Shown in pieces: positions 1 through 5,968 of a stretch of 7,479 bases of DNA (position 1 is the first letter of the stretch; each line of letters starts with the position of its first letter). The position numbers and the translations under genes are program-made. Origin of the DNA: Acidobacteriota bacterium. GTDB taxonomy: Bacteria > Acidobacteriota > UBA6911. Location of the stretch: the NCBI GenBank assembly GCA_031254095.1, contig JAIRVC010000171.1, positions 1-7,479 of the forward strand. The letters are read 5' to 3'. The notes under the pieces were generated by a model. That model had not been told where the DNA came from. It saw nothing but the letters and a program-made list of their open reading frames with translations, and made no database searches.

Positions 1-1234
1 CGACATTACAAAGGTAAGATTTTGTAATTCCATGATTCAAAAGGCGGTATTTTAATAACTTGAATTGTTTCAAACTCTTCATCAGAAACTTTTTTGGCAA
101 GCTGGTATTTTGTATCATCACGAACGCAAATCACTTCAAGACCGGTAGTTGTTCGAGTAGAACCAATTAGGTCAATAGCAGTTTGCACATCAACAAGTGG
201 CTTACCTTGCCAATTCTTTGAGATGTAACAAAAAAGTCTGTGTTCAATTTTGTTCCATTTTGAAGTTCCAGGAGGAAAATGCGAGACCTCTACTTCTAGT
301 CCGGTGCGGGTTGCAAATTCTTGAAGCTGATATTTCCACATTCGTAGTCTACAACCATTGCTTCCGCCAGAGTCACAGTTTATGTAAATTTTATTACAGG
401 CAGTAAAGGTATGCTTGCCTACATTTTCCCACCAACGCGAAATACTCTCAACTGCAAATTCTGCTGTATCATGGCTTGTACCGATATTCACAAAGCCAAT
501 ATTATGATTCAAATTATAGACACCATACGGTGCAATTTTCCCAAGCTCCTCAATCGGAAAATCATGATCGAAAACTTTACGAGGGGCTTTCTTGCGGCGA
601 TACTCTTTGCCGCTGCTCTTGAAATTCCCAATATTTTCTTTCTTTTTCGTATCAACAGAAATAACAGGAATTCCCGCTTTCAAATATGCAGCAGCGGTAT
701 TGTTGATATGTTCAAATTGTTCATTTCTGTTCGGATGAGATTCGCCAACTTGCAACATTTTCTGATTCGACTGTTTGCTGTATCCCATTGATTCAAGGAT
801 CTCACCAATTGTGACGTAACCCACTTTTATGCCTTTTTTATTTAATTCGTTTGCTATTTTACGAAAACTCTCAGTTGTATATGAAAGCACACGTTCAGGG
901 TCGCCATACGTGGTGCCATCTATTAATTTGCGGATTTCTTCCGTTATTTTTGGATAATTATTTTCTACAAGGTTACGACCGCCGCCGCTATTGCGCACTT
1001 TGCCGCTATATACTTTCCCGCTTTTTAATTCAGCCATCCCTCGCTTTATTGTATTCCGTGAAACGCCAGAAATGCGTATCACTTCGGCAATTCCACCTCG
1101 ACCGTAAACAAGTGCCTCGCTCGCCAGAAACAACCGCTTTTGCATCTCATTTAATTGCGGCAACATCATTACTATGCGCTCTTCCATAATATTTTTACCC
1201 TGCTTCCTTTCGATAAAAATATCATTACATATAA
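1..1234 (-). mobile_element. ISAzo13-family insertion sequence, right end included, left end outside the window
   Basis: The element is inferred from a complete ISAzo13-type transposase gene that fills positions 6-1187 and from the abrupt start of a truncated DUF1016 nuclease frame just to its right. The transposase stop codon is only five bases from the window edge, so the second terminus must lie upstream of this window. I compared the first 60 bases with the reverse complement of 1190-1260 and saw no convincing terminal inverted repeat, so the right boundary (somewhere in 1188-1270) is approximate. The element is AT-rich compared with the housekeeping genes on the right, in keeping with recent acquisition. 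Confidence 0.7.
6..1187 (-). CDS. ISAzo13-family DDE transposase
   Basis: This 393-residue protein would catalyse cut-and-join transposition of its IS. A helix-turn-helix lies at about residues 32-50 (GGIAEVIRISGVSRNTIKRG), followed by the family's glycine-rich patch (NSGGGRN, 66-72) and the GDPERVLSYTTESFRKIANEL-like block (95-115). HPNRNEQFEHIN (151-162) is another ISAzo13 signature. The catalytic triad can be read as D179 in ISVDTKKKE, D272 in INCDSGGSNG and E315 in GTSKWNKIEHRLF. The length is normal for the family and the frame is unbroken, so it could be active. The start ATG at 1185-1187 is preceded on the minus strand by purine-rich AGGAAG/AGGG stretches. It points away from the nuclease fragment on its right, which it seems to have interrupted. 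Confidence 0.93.
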   Translation of the reverse strand: MEERIVMMLPQLNEMQKRLFLASEALVYGRGGIAEVIRISGVSRNTIKRGMAELKSGKVYSGKVRNSGGGRNLVENNYPKITEEIRKLIDGTTYGDPERVLSYTTESFRKIANELNKKGIKVGYVTIGEILESMGYSKQSNQKMLQVGESHPNRNEQFEHINNTAAAYLKAGIPVISVDTKKKENIGNFKSSGKEYRRKKAPRKVFDHDFPIEELGKIAPYGVYNLNHNIGFVNIGTSHDTAEFAVESISRWWENVGKHTFTACNKIYINCDSGGSNGCRLRMWKYQLQEFATRTGLEVEVSHFPPGTSKWNKIEHRLFCYISKNWQGKPLVDVQTAIDLIGSTRTTTGLEVICVRDDTKYQLAKKVSDEEFETIQVIKIPPFESWNYKILPL

Positions 1235-1270
1235 TTCTATGCTCGTCAAGTTATTTATGAACAGTTCCAT

Positions 1271-1789
1271 ATGCTGAAAAGTCCGCTGGTTCTGGAATTT
1301 CTCGGAATGGAGGAAAGGGCTGAATACAGCGAAAGCGATCTGGAAACAGCTATAATCGGCAAATTGCAAATTTTCCTTTTGGAGTTGGGAAAAGGCTTCT
1401 TGTTTGAAGCGCGTCAAAAGCGTTTTGCCTTTGATGAAAAGTCATTTTTTGTTGACCTTGTTTTCTACAACCGATTGCTCCAATGCTATGTGATTATCGA
1501 CCTGAAAGCAGCCGAATTGAAGCATCAAGACTTGGGACAAATGCAGATGTATGTCAATTATTTTGACCGTTACGTCAAGACGGAACATGAAAAACCAACG
1601 GTCGGCATACTGCTTTGCAAAGAAAAGCACGAAAGCATAGTTCAGCTAACATTGCCGGAAAACTCGAATATATACGCATCGGAGTACAGGCTCTATCTGC
1701 CCGACAAAGCGTTGTTGCAACGTAAATTGGCTGAATGGATCGAGGAATTTGAAGAAGCGCAGGAAATTCTTAAAGCTGCCAATAGGTAA
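1271..1789 (+). pseudogene. 5'-truncated DUF1016 (YhcG-type) PD-(D/E)XK nuclease, C-terminal domain only
   Basis: The 172 residues from the first in-frame ATG cover only the C-terminal nuclease domain of DUF1016 proteins, which are normally about 330-380 residues. Homology begins sharply at a block (LKSPLVLEFLG) that lies in the middle of the family. The N-terminal half is missing, and the ISAzo13 element sits immediately upstream. The frame stays open upstream to 1235, after a TAA at 1232-1234, encoding a short tract (YARQVIYEQFHM) that may be leftover N-terminal sequence. The PD-(D/E)XK core is preserved: D62 in FFVDLVFY, D77 and K79 in IIDLKA, and Q90/Q92 in GQMQMY. No good ribosome-binding site precedes the ATG. 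DUF1016 proteins are predicted nucleases often found beside restriction-modification genes; their biochemistry is poorly known. The fragment is probably non-functional, although expression of the lone domain cannot be excluded. Confidence 0.8.
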
Positions 1790-1795
1790 CGCGAA

Positions 1796-1843
1796 ATGAC
1801 GTTTAACTTCAAGATACAGCCCGACGACAATAAGGTATTGTAA
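1796..1843 (+). pseudogene. 15-codon remnant resembling the start of a type III restriction (Res) subunit gene
   Basis: Six bases after the nuclease fragment, an ATG opens a 15-residue frame, MTFNFKIQPDDNKVL, that ends in TAA at 1841-1843. Its first nine codons match the start of the 39-codon ORF at 2969 (24 of 26 bases identical over 1796-1821 and 2969-2994), which in turn looks like the N-terminus of a type III restriction helicase subunit. After codon 9 the sequences diverge, so this looks like a deletion or recombination scar in which the start of res was joined to the tail of something else. The stop overlaps the ATG of the following DUF1016 gene (TAATG), so translating the scrap could now couple to it. 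The shared sequence is seen directly; the res assignment rests on the second copy. Confidence 0.5.
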
Positions 1844-2964
1844 TGAGCGATAGAAACAGTCTCGGCAAGCCGGGCAAACAGGTCGTTATCCCAGTTCCGC
1901 CGCTGAAATCTGAAATGGACGCGCCGTATTTTGCGCTTCGTGATTCCATCATCACCCGCATCAAGGAAACCCGTTTGCGTTTTGTTATGCAGGCAAATAC
2001 CGGGATGATAGAGCTGTACTGGAACATCGGCAACGACATACTGCGACGCCAGGAGTCCGAAGGTTGGGGGGCGAAGGTGATTGACCGGCTATCGGCGGAT
2101 TTAAAAGAAGAATTTCCTGAGATGGGTGGATTTTCACCCAGGAACTTGAAATACATGCGGAAATTTGCCGAAAATTGGGCCGACCCCGCAATTGTGCAAC
2201 AAGCTGTTGCACAATTGCAGTGGCGTAGCATCCTCATGCTTCTCTCAAAATTAAAAAAATCCGATGAACGGAACTGGTACGCGCAAAAAGCGCTTGAAAA
2301 CGGCTGGAGCAGCATCGTGCTTGACCATATGATTGATATGCGCTTAATCGAACGCGAGGGTAAAGCTGTAACCAATTTTGCGGGCACATTGCCGCCCCAC
2401 GATTCCGACATGGTCGCGCAGACATTCAAAGATCCGTATTTGTTCGACTTCATCGGCACGGCGCATATGCGGCGTGAAGCCGAGGTCGAACGGGCGCTGG
2501 TCGATCATATGGAGAAATTCCTGTTGGAGCTTGGGCATGGATTCGCCTTTGTCGGGCGGCAAGTGCATTTGGAAGTTGGCGGTGATGATTTTTATATTGA
2601 CCTGCTGTTCTACCACTTAAAGCTGCGCTGTTATGTGGTCGTTGAATTAAAAGCCCGTGACTTCAAACCCGGCGATGTAAGCCAGTTGAATATGTACCAG
2701 AATGTGGTCAATGACGTCCTCTGTCACCCCGACGACAAGCCGACAATCGGACTTCTTTTAGTAAAGGGTAAGAACCGCATAGTTGTAGAATATTCGCTTG
2801 CGGGATACACAAATCCTATCGGTGTGGCGGACTGGCAAAACAAACTTACCGAATCTTTGCCTGACGATATGAAATCCAGTCTTCCGACGATAGAAGAAAT
2901 CGAACGGGAAATTGAGTATGTCGAGTCTCAAATGGCGACAATCGAAGCTGCGAACGGAGATTAA
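1843..2964 (+). CDS. DUF1016 (YhcG-type) family protein, predicted PD-(D/E)XK nuclease, full length
   Basis: This 373-residue protein shows both halves of the DUF1016 family. The N-terminal domain (about residues 25-165) has IELYWNIGNDILRRQ (56-70), FPEMGGFSPRNLKYMRKFA (91-109) and the LQWRSILMLLSKLKK block (125-139). The C-terminal nuclease domain (about 195-350) starts at KDPYLFDFIG and carries the PD-(D/E)XK core: D253 in FYIDLLFY, E268 and K270 in VVELKAR, and Q281/Q286 in SQLNMYQN. The end (LPTIEEIEREIEYVESQM) is also family-like. The start ATG overlaps the TAA of the upstream scrap, with TAAGG at 1831-1835 as a likely ribosome-binding site. The family is tied by context to restriction-modification loci, and here a truncated res-like start follows four bases after the stop. 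It is clearly divergent from the fragment at 1271-1789, so the two are not a recent duplication. Substrate and activity are unknown. Confidence 0.88.
   Translation: MSDRNSLGKPGKQVVIPVPPLKSEMDAPYFALRDSIITRIKETRLRFVMQANTGMIELYWNIGNDILRRQESEGWGAKVIDRLSADLKEEFPEMGGFSPRNLKYMRKFAENWADPAIVQQAVAQLQWRSILMLLSKLKKSDERNWYAQKALENGWSSIVLDHMIDMRLIEREGKAVTNFAGTLPPHDSDMVAQTFKDPYLFDFIGTAHMRREAEVERALVDHMEKFLLELGHGFAFVGRQVHLEVGGDDFYIDLLFYHLKLRCYVVVELKARDFKPGDVSQLNMYQNVVNDVLCHPDDKPTIGLLLVKGKNRIVVEYSLAGYTNPIGVADWQNKLTESLPDDMKSSLPTIEEIEREIEYVESQMATIEAANGD
2188..2218. repeat. perfect 14-bp inverted repeat with a 3-base loop inside the DUF1016 gene
   Basis: The arms GCAATTGTGCAACA (2188-2201) and TGTTGCACAATTGC (2205-2218) are exact reverse complements separated by AGC. 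The hairpin lies within codons for AIVQQAVAQLQ, just before the conserved block that follows in this family, so part of the symmetry may come from the repeated V-Q-Q/V-A-Q codons. It would form a stable stem in mRNA or single-stranded DNA. Its role, if any, is unknown. Confidence 0.85.
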
Positions 2965-2968
2965 GGCG

Positions 2969-3088
2969 ATGAAGTTTAACTTCAAAATACAGCCATTTCA
3001 GACGGACGCGGTGGAATTCCGTGAAATATCCGGGTTAGTGAAACGCAAAGTAAAATTGTGCTTGCATCCCTGCCTTGACATTACCTAA
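2969..3088 (+). pseudogene. 39-codon remnant of a type III restriction (Res) helicase subunit gene
   Basis: An ATG four bases after the DUF1016 stop, with GGAGA at 2956-2960 as a well-placed ribosome-binding site, opens a frame that begins MKFNFKIQPFQTDAVE. This closely resembles the N-terminus of type III restriction enzyme Res subunits, whose helicase part begins with a Q-x-x-A-V motif just ahead of the Walker A region. Intact Res proteins are several hundred residues or more. Here the recognisable part ends at about base 3016 and 23 unrelated residues follow before TAA. No Walker A, DEAD-box or endonuclease sequence remains. I infer that almost all of res has been deleted, leaving the start fused to ordinary intergenic DNA. 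The assignment rests on 16 residues recalled from the family and should be confirmed by a search. Confidence 0.55.
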
Positions 3089-3139
3089 ACTTTTACTCAT
3101 CCTGATTGATCGGCGACTGAACGGCCAGCCCGGATATTT
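3024..3139. repeat. widely spaced 11-bp inverted repeat at the scar/housekeeping boundary
   Basis: AAATATCCGGG (3024-3034) recurs as its exact reverse complement CCCGGATATTT (3129-3139), 94 bases apart. The left arm begins a few bases after the recognisable res remnant ends, and the right arm lies upstream of the PilZ gene. No target-site duplication flanks the arms. It could be the ends of a small decayed element or chance. Confidence 0.5.
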
Positions 3140-3183
3140 AAAAATTAATAAACGTCGTAAATTTACACGGAAAAGCAATTATC

Positions 3184-3528
3184 ATGAAAAAAGATGAATC
3201 AACAATGGCCAAAAGGCAATATGCCCGGCTTAGTCCCGAGAACACTCCTTCCCTGAAGGGAATTTCGCTGAGCCAGGGCCGCACGTCGCGCGTGGTGAAT
3301 ATTTCCCGCGGAGGCGCCCTGATTGAAACGGATGTCCGCCTGTGTCCGCAAACAAAGATCGGGTTCAAAGTGCAGATGAAGGACGGCGATTTTCGTGTAA
3401 CGGGTTCCGTGCTTCGGTCATCCATCAAATCCTTGAAAGGCGCGCCCATTTACCAAAGCGCAATTGTTTTCGAAAACCCGTTGACCGTGCTGGACGATAT
3501 CGAACCCGGCAGCGCCATGGTGGAATGA
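3184..3528 (+). CDS. PilZ-domain protein, probable c-di-GMP receptor
   Basis: The 114-residue protein is essentially a single PilZ domain. Both nucleotide-binding motifs are present: RxxxR as R11-QYA-R15 and NxSxxG as N39-I-S41-RG-G44, with the usual gap of about 23 residues. The beta-barrel strands continue through ALIETDVRL, KIGFKVQM, FRVTGSVLRSS and YQSAIVFENPL, the last being a typical C-terminal PilZ strand. There is no signal peptide or membrane segment, so it should be cytoplasmic. PilZ proteins bind cyclic di-GMP and act through a partner. Here the TGA stop overlaps the ATG of a class A penicillin-binding protein (ATGA at 3525-3528), making that the obvious candidate for co-regulation. 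The ATG at 3184 is chosen for length; M8 (3205) is also possible, since neither has a strong ribosome-binding site. Both motifs are retained from either start. Confidence 0.88.
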   Translation: MKKDESTMAKRQYARLSPENTPSLKGISLSQGRTSRVVNISRGGALIETDVRLCPQTKIGFKVQMKDGDFRVTGSVLRSSIKSLKGAPIYQSAIVFENPLTVLDDIEPGSAMVE

Positions 3529-5750
3529 GCCGTGCCGGCCGCAGGCAGAAAATGAAAAAACTTTCGCTGTGGCTATGGATATTTTTCGGAATTATTCTCA
3601 TCGCGGTCACAGTCGCGGGAACGGCTGTCGGCATTCTGATGGGATACGAGTATAACCTGCCGCCGATACAGAGCCTTGAGGATTACCGCCCGGATGTAAT
3701 TACGACGATTTACGCGGACAACGGCGGAGTAATCGGCGAATTTGCAATCGAAAGAAGAATTGTCGTTTCATACGACGAGATTCCGCAAAATTTACGCAAC
3801 GCCATTATCGCGGTCGAAGACTCCCGGTTTTATCACCACTCCGGCGTCAACCAATACGCCATCGCCCGGGCAGTCATAAAAGATTTAATACGACAGAGCT
3901 ATCCGATCGGCAAAGGCGCGAGCACAATAACCATGCAGCTCTCGCGTATGCTCCTTGAGTCATATGAAAAAACTTGGGATCGCAAAGCGAAGGAAATCTG
4001 GATCGCCCGGCAGATAGAAAGCCGGTATTCCAAGCAGCAGATTTTCACTCTTTACGCCAATCTGCATATTATGGGCCCCGGCATCTACGGCGTCGCGGCA
4101 ACCGCAGACTATTATTTCGGAAAAACGCCCGGAGAACTCACGCTTGAGGAATGCGCCCTGATCGCGGGGCTTCCCAGCAGTCCGGGAGGCTATTCCCCGC
4201 GAACCAACCCGGCTGCCGCTCTGGCGCGGCGAAATTTTGTGCTTAGCCGCATGGAATCCGAAAACATGATTTCATTTGCGGAAGCGGAGGAGGCCAAGCG
4301 CCGCCCCATCGTCCTGAAACCGGTTTCACGCGATGAACGCTCGATTGCCCCGCATTTTGTGGAGTGGGTCAGGCGATCCCTCGCTACGCGATATTCCACG
4401 GATGAAATCTGGCGCAAAGGAATGCGCGTACACACCACGCTCAATATTTCCATGCAAAACGCGGCGCGCCGCGCGCTGCAGGAAGGGTTGCGCGATTTTG
4501 ACAAAAAGCTCGGATGGCGCGGGCCTGTCGGCAACATCCTTGAAGCGACGGAATCACCGTCGCAAAATCTTGGCTCCTATTCGCATCCCGACTGGCGCGC
4601 CGCGATTCGGCCCGGCGGCATCGTTGTCGGCCTCGTTGAAGACGTCTCGGGAAAAGAAGCCGTGGTGCGTATTGGAGACTGGCGCGGCAGCATCGGAGCG
4701 AAGGAAATTGCGTGGACAAAGGCGTCCGTCCCCTCAAAAATACTGAAAACCGGCGATCTTGCGTGGTTTCGCGTTGTTTCGCTTGACAATGAACGCCGTT
4801 CCGCGGCGCTTGTTCTGGAACAGCGCCCGCGCGTTGAAGGGGCGATCATCATCCTTGAAAACAGCACAGGCGAAATCAAAGCGATGTCGGGAGGGTACGA
4901 TTTTGCGTCGAGCGAATTTAACCGCGCGACGCAGGCGATGCGCCAGGTCGGCTCAACCTTCAAGCCGATTCTTTATTCCGCCGCCCTTGAAAAAGGCCTT
5001 ACCGCGTCAAGCACGGTGATGGATACGCCGGTAAGTTATCCGGACGGCGTGGGCCGCAAATGGAGCCCCGGCAATTACGATCAACGATTTAAGGGAGAAA
5101 TGACCATTCGCCAGGCGCTGGCAGAATCGCGCAACGTGCCTGCGGTTAAAATCGCCGATTTAATTGGAATCAAAGAAGTCGTCGTTATGGCCCGCCGCTT
5201 CGGGCTTGGCGGCCGGCTCGACCCGTATCTGCCCCTGGCGCTCGGGGCGTGCGAGGCGACGCCGCTTGAAATGGCCTCCGCGTTCACGGTGTTTCCCAAC
5301 CTCGGCTTTTCAGCGAAACCCTATTTCCTGCGCCGGGTCGAAAACTACGACCGGATAAAAAAAGAGGAACATTTTCCCGAAATCCGCCGGGTGCTTGAAC
5401 CCGACAAGGCGGCTGAAATGCTTGATCTTTTAAGGAACGTTGTCGAAAACGGCACGGCGACGGCGGCAAAATCGCTCGGCCGGCCGCTGGGCGGAAAGAC
5501 GGGAACGACAAACGATTTTACCGACGCCTGGTTTGTCGGTTTTACGCCGTCGCTCACAGCGGCTGTCTGGGTAGGCTACGACGAGAAAAAAACGCTGGGG
5601 GACCGGCAAAGCGGCGGCGTAGTCGCGCTGCCGATCTGGATTGACTGCATGAAGGAAATTTTAAAGGATACGCCGGCTGAGGATTTTTCAACGCTGGACG
5701 TCGTTCTGGACGGCGAAACCCCCATCTATATTGAAAATATAAATAATTAA
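3525..5750 (+). CDS. mrcA: class A penicillin-binding protein 1A (peptidoglycan glycosyltransferase/transpeptidase)
   Basis: This bifunctional inner-membrane enzyme polymerises lipid II into glycan strands and cross-links the stem peptides in the periplasm. From the chosen start it is 741 residues. A basic cytoplasmic tail (SRAGRRQKMKK) precedes one membrane anchor at about 14-39. The GT51 domain has catalytic E98 in VEDSRFYHHSG, then GASTITMQLSR, RKAKEIWIARQIE and the YFGKTPGELTLEE block. An OB-like insert typical of PBP1A spans about 360-430. The transpeptidase domain has S477 in the SxxK motif (STFK), SRN at 535-537 and KTG at 658-660, so both active sites are intact. I chose ATG 3525 because it overlaps the PilZ stop; ATG 3552 (MKKLSLWLW) gives 732 residues and is a real alternative. 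The frame is open back to 3342, but that stretch is only the PilZ gene read in another frame. The GT motif has M where many PBPs have Q (STITQQ). No clear terminator follows. Confidence 0.93.
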   Translation: MSRAGRRQKMKKLSLWLWIFFGIILIAVTVAGTAVGILMGYEYNLPPIQSLEDYRPDVITTIYADNGGVIGEFAIERRIVVSYDEIPQNLRNAIIAVEDSRFYHHSGVNQYAIARAVIKDLIRQSYPIGKGASTITMQLSRMLLESYEKTWDRKAKEIWIARQIESRYSKQQIFTLYANLHIMGPGIYGVAATADYYFGKTPGELTLEECALIAGLPSSPGGYSPRTNPAAALARRNFVLSRMESENMISFAEAEEAKRRPIVLKPVSRDERSIAPHFVEWVRRSLATRYSTDEIWRKGMRVHTTLNISMQNAARRALQEGLRDFDKKLGWRGPVGNILEATESPSQNLGSYSHPDWRAAIRPGGIVVGLVEDVSGKEAVVRIGDWRGSIGAKEIAWTKASVPSKILKTGDLAWFRVVSLDNERRSAALVLEQRPRVEGAIIILENSTGEIKAMSGGYDFASSEFNRATQAMRQVGSTFKPILYSAALEKGLTASSTVMDTPVSYPDGVGRKWSPGNYDQRFKGEMTIRQALAESRNVPAVKIADLIGIKEVVVMARRFGLGGRLDPYLPLALGACEATPLEMASAFTVFPNLGFSAKPYFLRRVENYDRIKKEEHFPEIRRVLEPDKAAEMLDLLRNVVENGTATAAKSLGRPLGGKTGTTNDFTDAWFVGFTPSLTAAVWVGYDEKKTLGDRQSGGVVALPIWIDCMKEILKDTPAEDFSTLDVVLDGETPIYIENINN

Positions 5751-5760
5751 AGCTTGCGTC

Positions 5761-5788
5761 TTGACAATCCTGATTGCGGGGTTAAGAT
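5761..5788 (+). promoter_or_regulatory. sigma70-type promoter for the leuA leader transcript
   Basis: A perfect -35 box TTGACA (5761-5766) is followed after 16 bases by TAAGAT (5783-5788, four of six matches to TATAAT). The predicted transcription start is about 5793-5797. The spacer contains the palindrome CAATC-CT-GATTG (5765-5776), which could be an operator but has no known match. The promoter lies just after the PBP1A stop and directly before the leucine-rich leader ORF, where leuA needs one. Confidence 0.65.
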
Positions 5789-5795
5789 TTTTCTC

Positions 5796-5876
5796 ATGAA
5801 CATTGCGGAACAGATGTTTTGGCCTACAAATTTTCGACTTAAAGCGGATCTCCCGCTTCTACTACTCCTTTTTTAA
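5796..5876 (+). CDS. leucine-rich leader peptide of leuA (attenuation leader, leuL-like)
   Basis: A short frame of 26 codons from ATG 5796, or 20 from ATG 5814, ends in ...ADLPLLLLLF and a TAA at 5874-5876. The five consecutive leucine codons (CTT CTA CTA CTC CTT, 5856-5870), with another CTC at 5850 and CTT at 5838, are the hallmark of a leader peptide that senses charged leucine tRNA. CTA stands out because I see no CTA in the following leuA. In enteric bacteria leuL also carries a leucine run before leuA; this peptide is not obviously homologous, only analogous. ATG 5796 falls almost on the predicted transcription start, so it would be leaderless. ATG 5814 has a weak, close GGAA (5807-5810) and may be the true start. 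Expression is inferred, not shown. Confidence 0.8.
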   Translation: MNIAEQMFWPTNFRLKADLPLLLLLF

Positions 5877-5960
5877 TTTTTAATCTTTTCACACGCTCCG
5901 AATCCAGTTTTCCTGAGAATATTCGGGCAGAGTGAAATTTCTTCGCAAACAGCGAAAGGA
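5842..5960 (+). promoter_or_regulatory. leuA leader RNA structures (candidate attenuator)
   Basis: Three stems can be drawn. Stem 1 is AAGCGG/CCGCTT (5842-5847 with 5853-5858), overlapping the first of the leucine-run codons; a T6 run follows ten bases later (5869-5874). Stem 2 pairs TTTCAC with GTGAAA (5887-5892 with 5932-5937) and, after an internal mismatch region, CCGAAT with ATTCGG (5898-5903 with 5921-5926). Stem 3 is TTCGC/GCGAA (5942-5946 with 5952-5956) and reaches into the leuA ribosome-binding site. CGCT (5894-5897) can alternatively pair with AGCG (5951-5954). No stem is immediately followed by a classical U-tract, so I cannot say whether control acts on transcription termination or on leuA translation. 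Confidence 0.5.
5955..5960 (+). promoter_or_regulatory. leuA: ribosome-binding site of leuA
   Basis: AAAGGA lies eight bases before ATG 5969 and fixes that start. A nearby ATG at 5964 leads only to ATG-ATA-TGA and is not the gene start. The first bases of the site lie in the 3' arm of the small hairpin at 5942-5956, which could limit ribosome access. Confidence 0.75.
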
Positions 5961-5968
5961 TCAATGAT

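Noticed and set aside
1809..2459. 216-residue minus-strand frame opposite the full-length DUF1016 gene
   Set aside because: It is antisense to a well-supported protein and has no family-like content.
3075..3104. TTGACA (3075-3080) as a promoter for the PilZ-PBP pair
   Set aside because: The -35 box is perfect, but the best -10 at normal spacing (CATCCT, 3098-3103) matches only three of six positions; too weak to list, although a promoter is needed somewhere in 3017-3183.
3157..3166. Palindrome GTAAATTTAC before the PilZ gene
   Set aside because: Ten-base AT-rich palindromes are frequent in such sequence and nothing else supports a regulator site.
3342..3524. Upstream extension of the PBP1A frame to an ATG at 3342
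   Set aside because: These 61 residues are the PilZ gene read in another frame and resemble no PBP N-terminus; the starts at 3525 or 3552 place a basic tail directly before the membrane anchor.
5767..5776. Ten-base word ATCCTGATTG shared with 3099-3108
   Set aside because: It sits differently relative to the TTGACA boxes in the two places, so it does not look like a common operator; probably coincidence.
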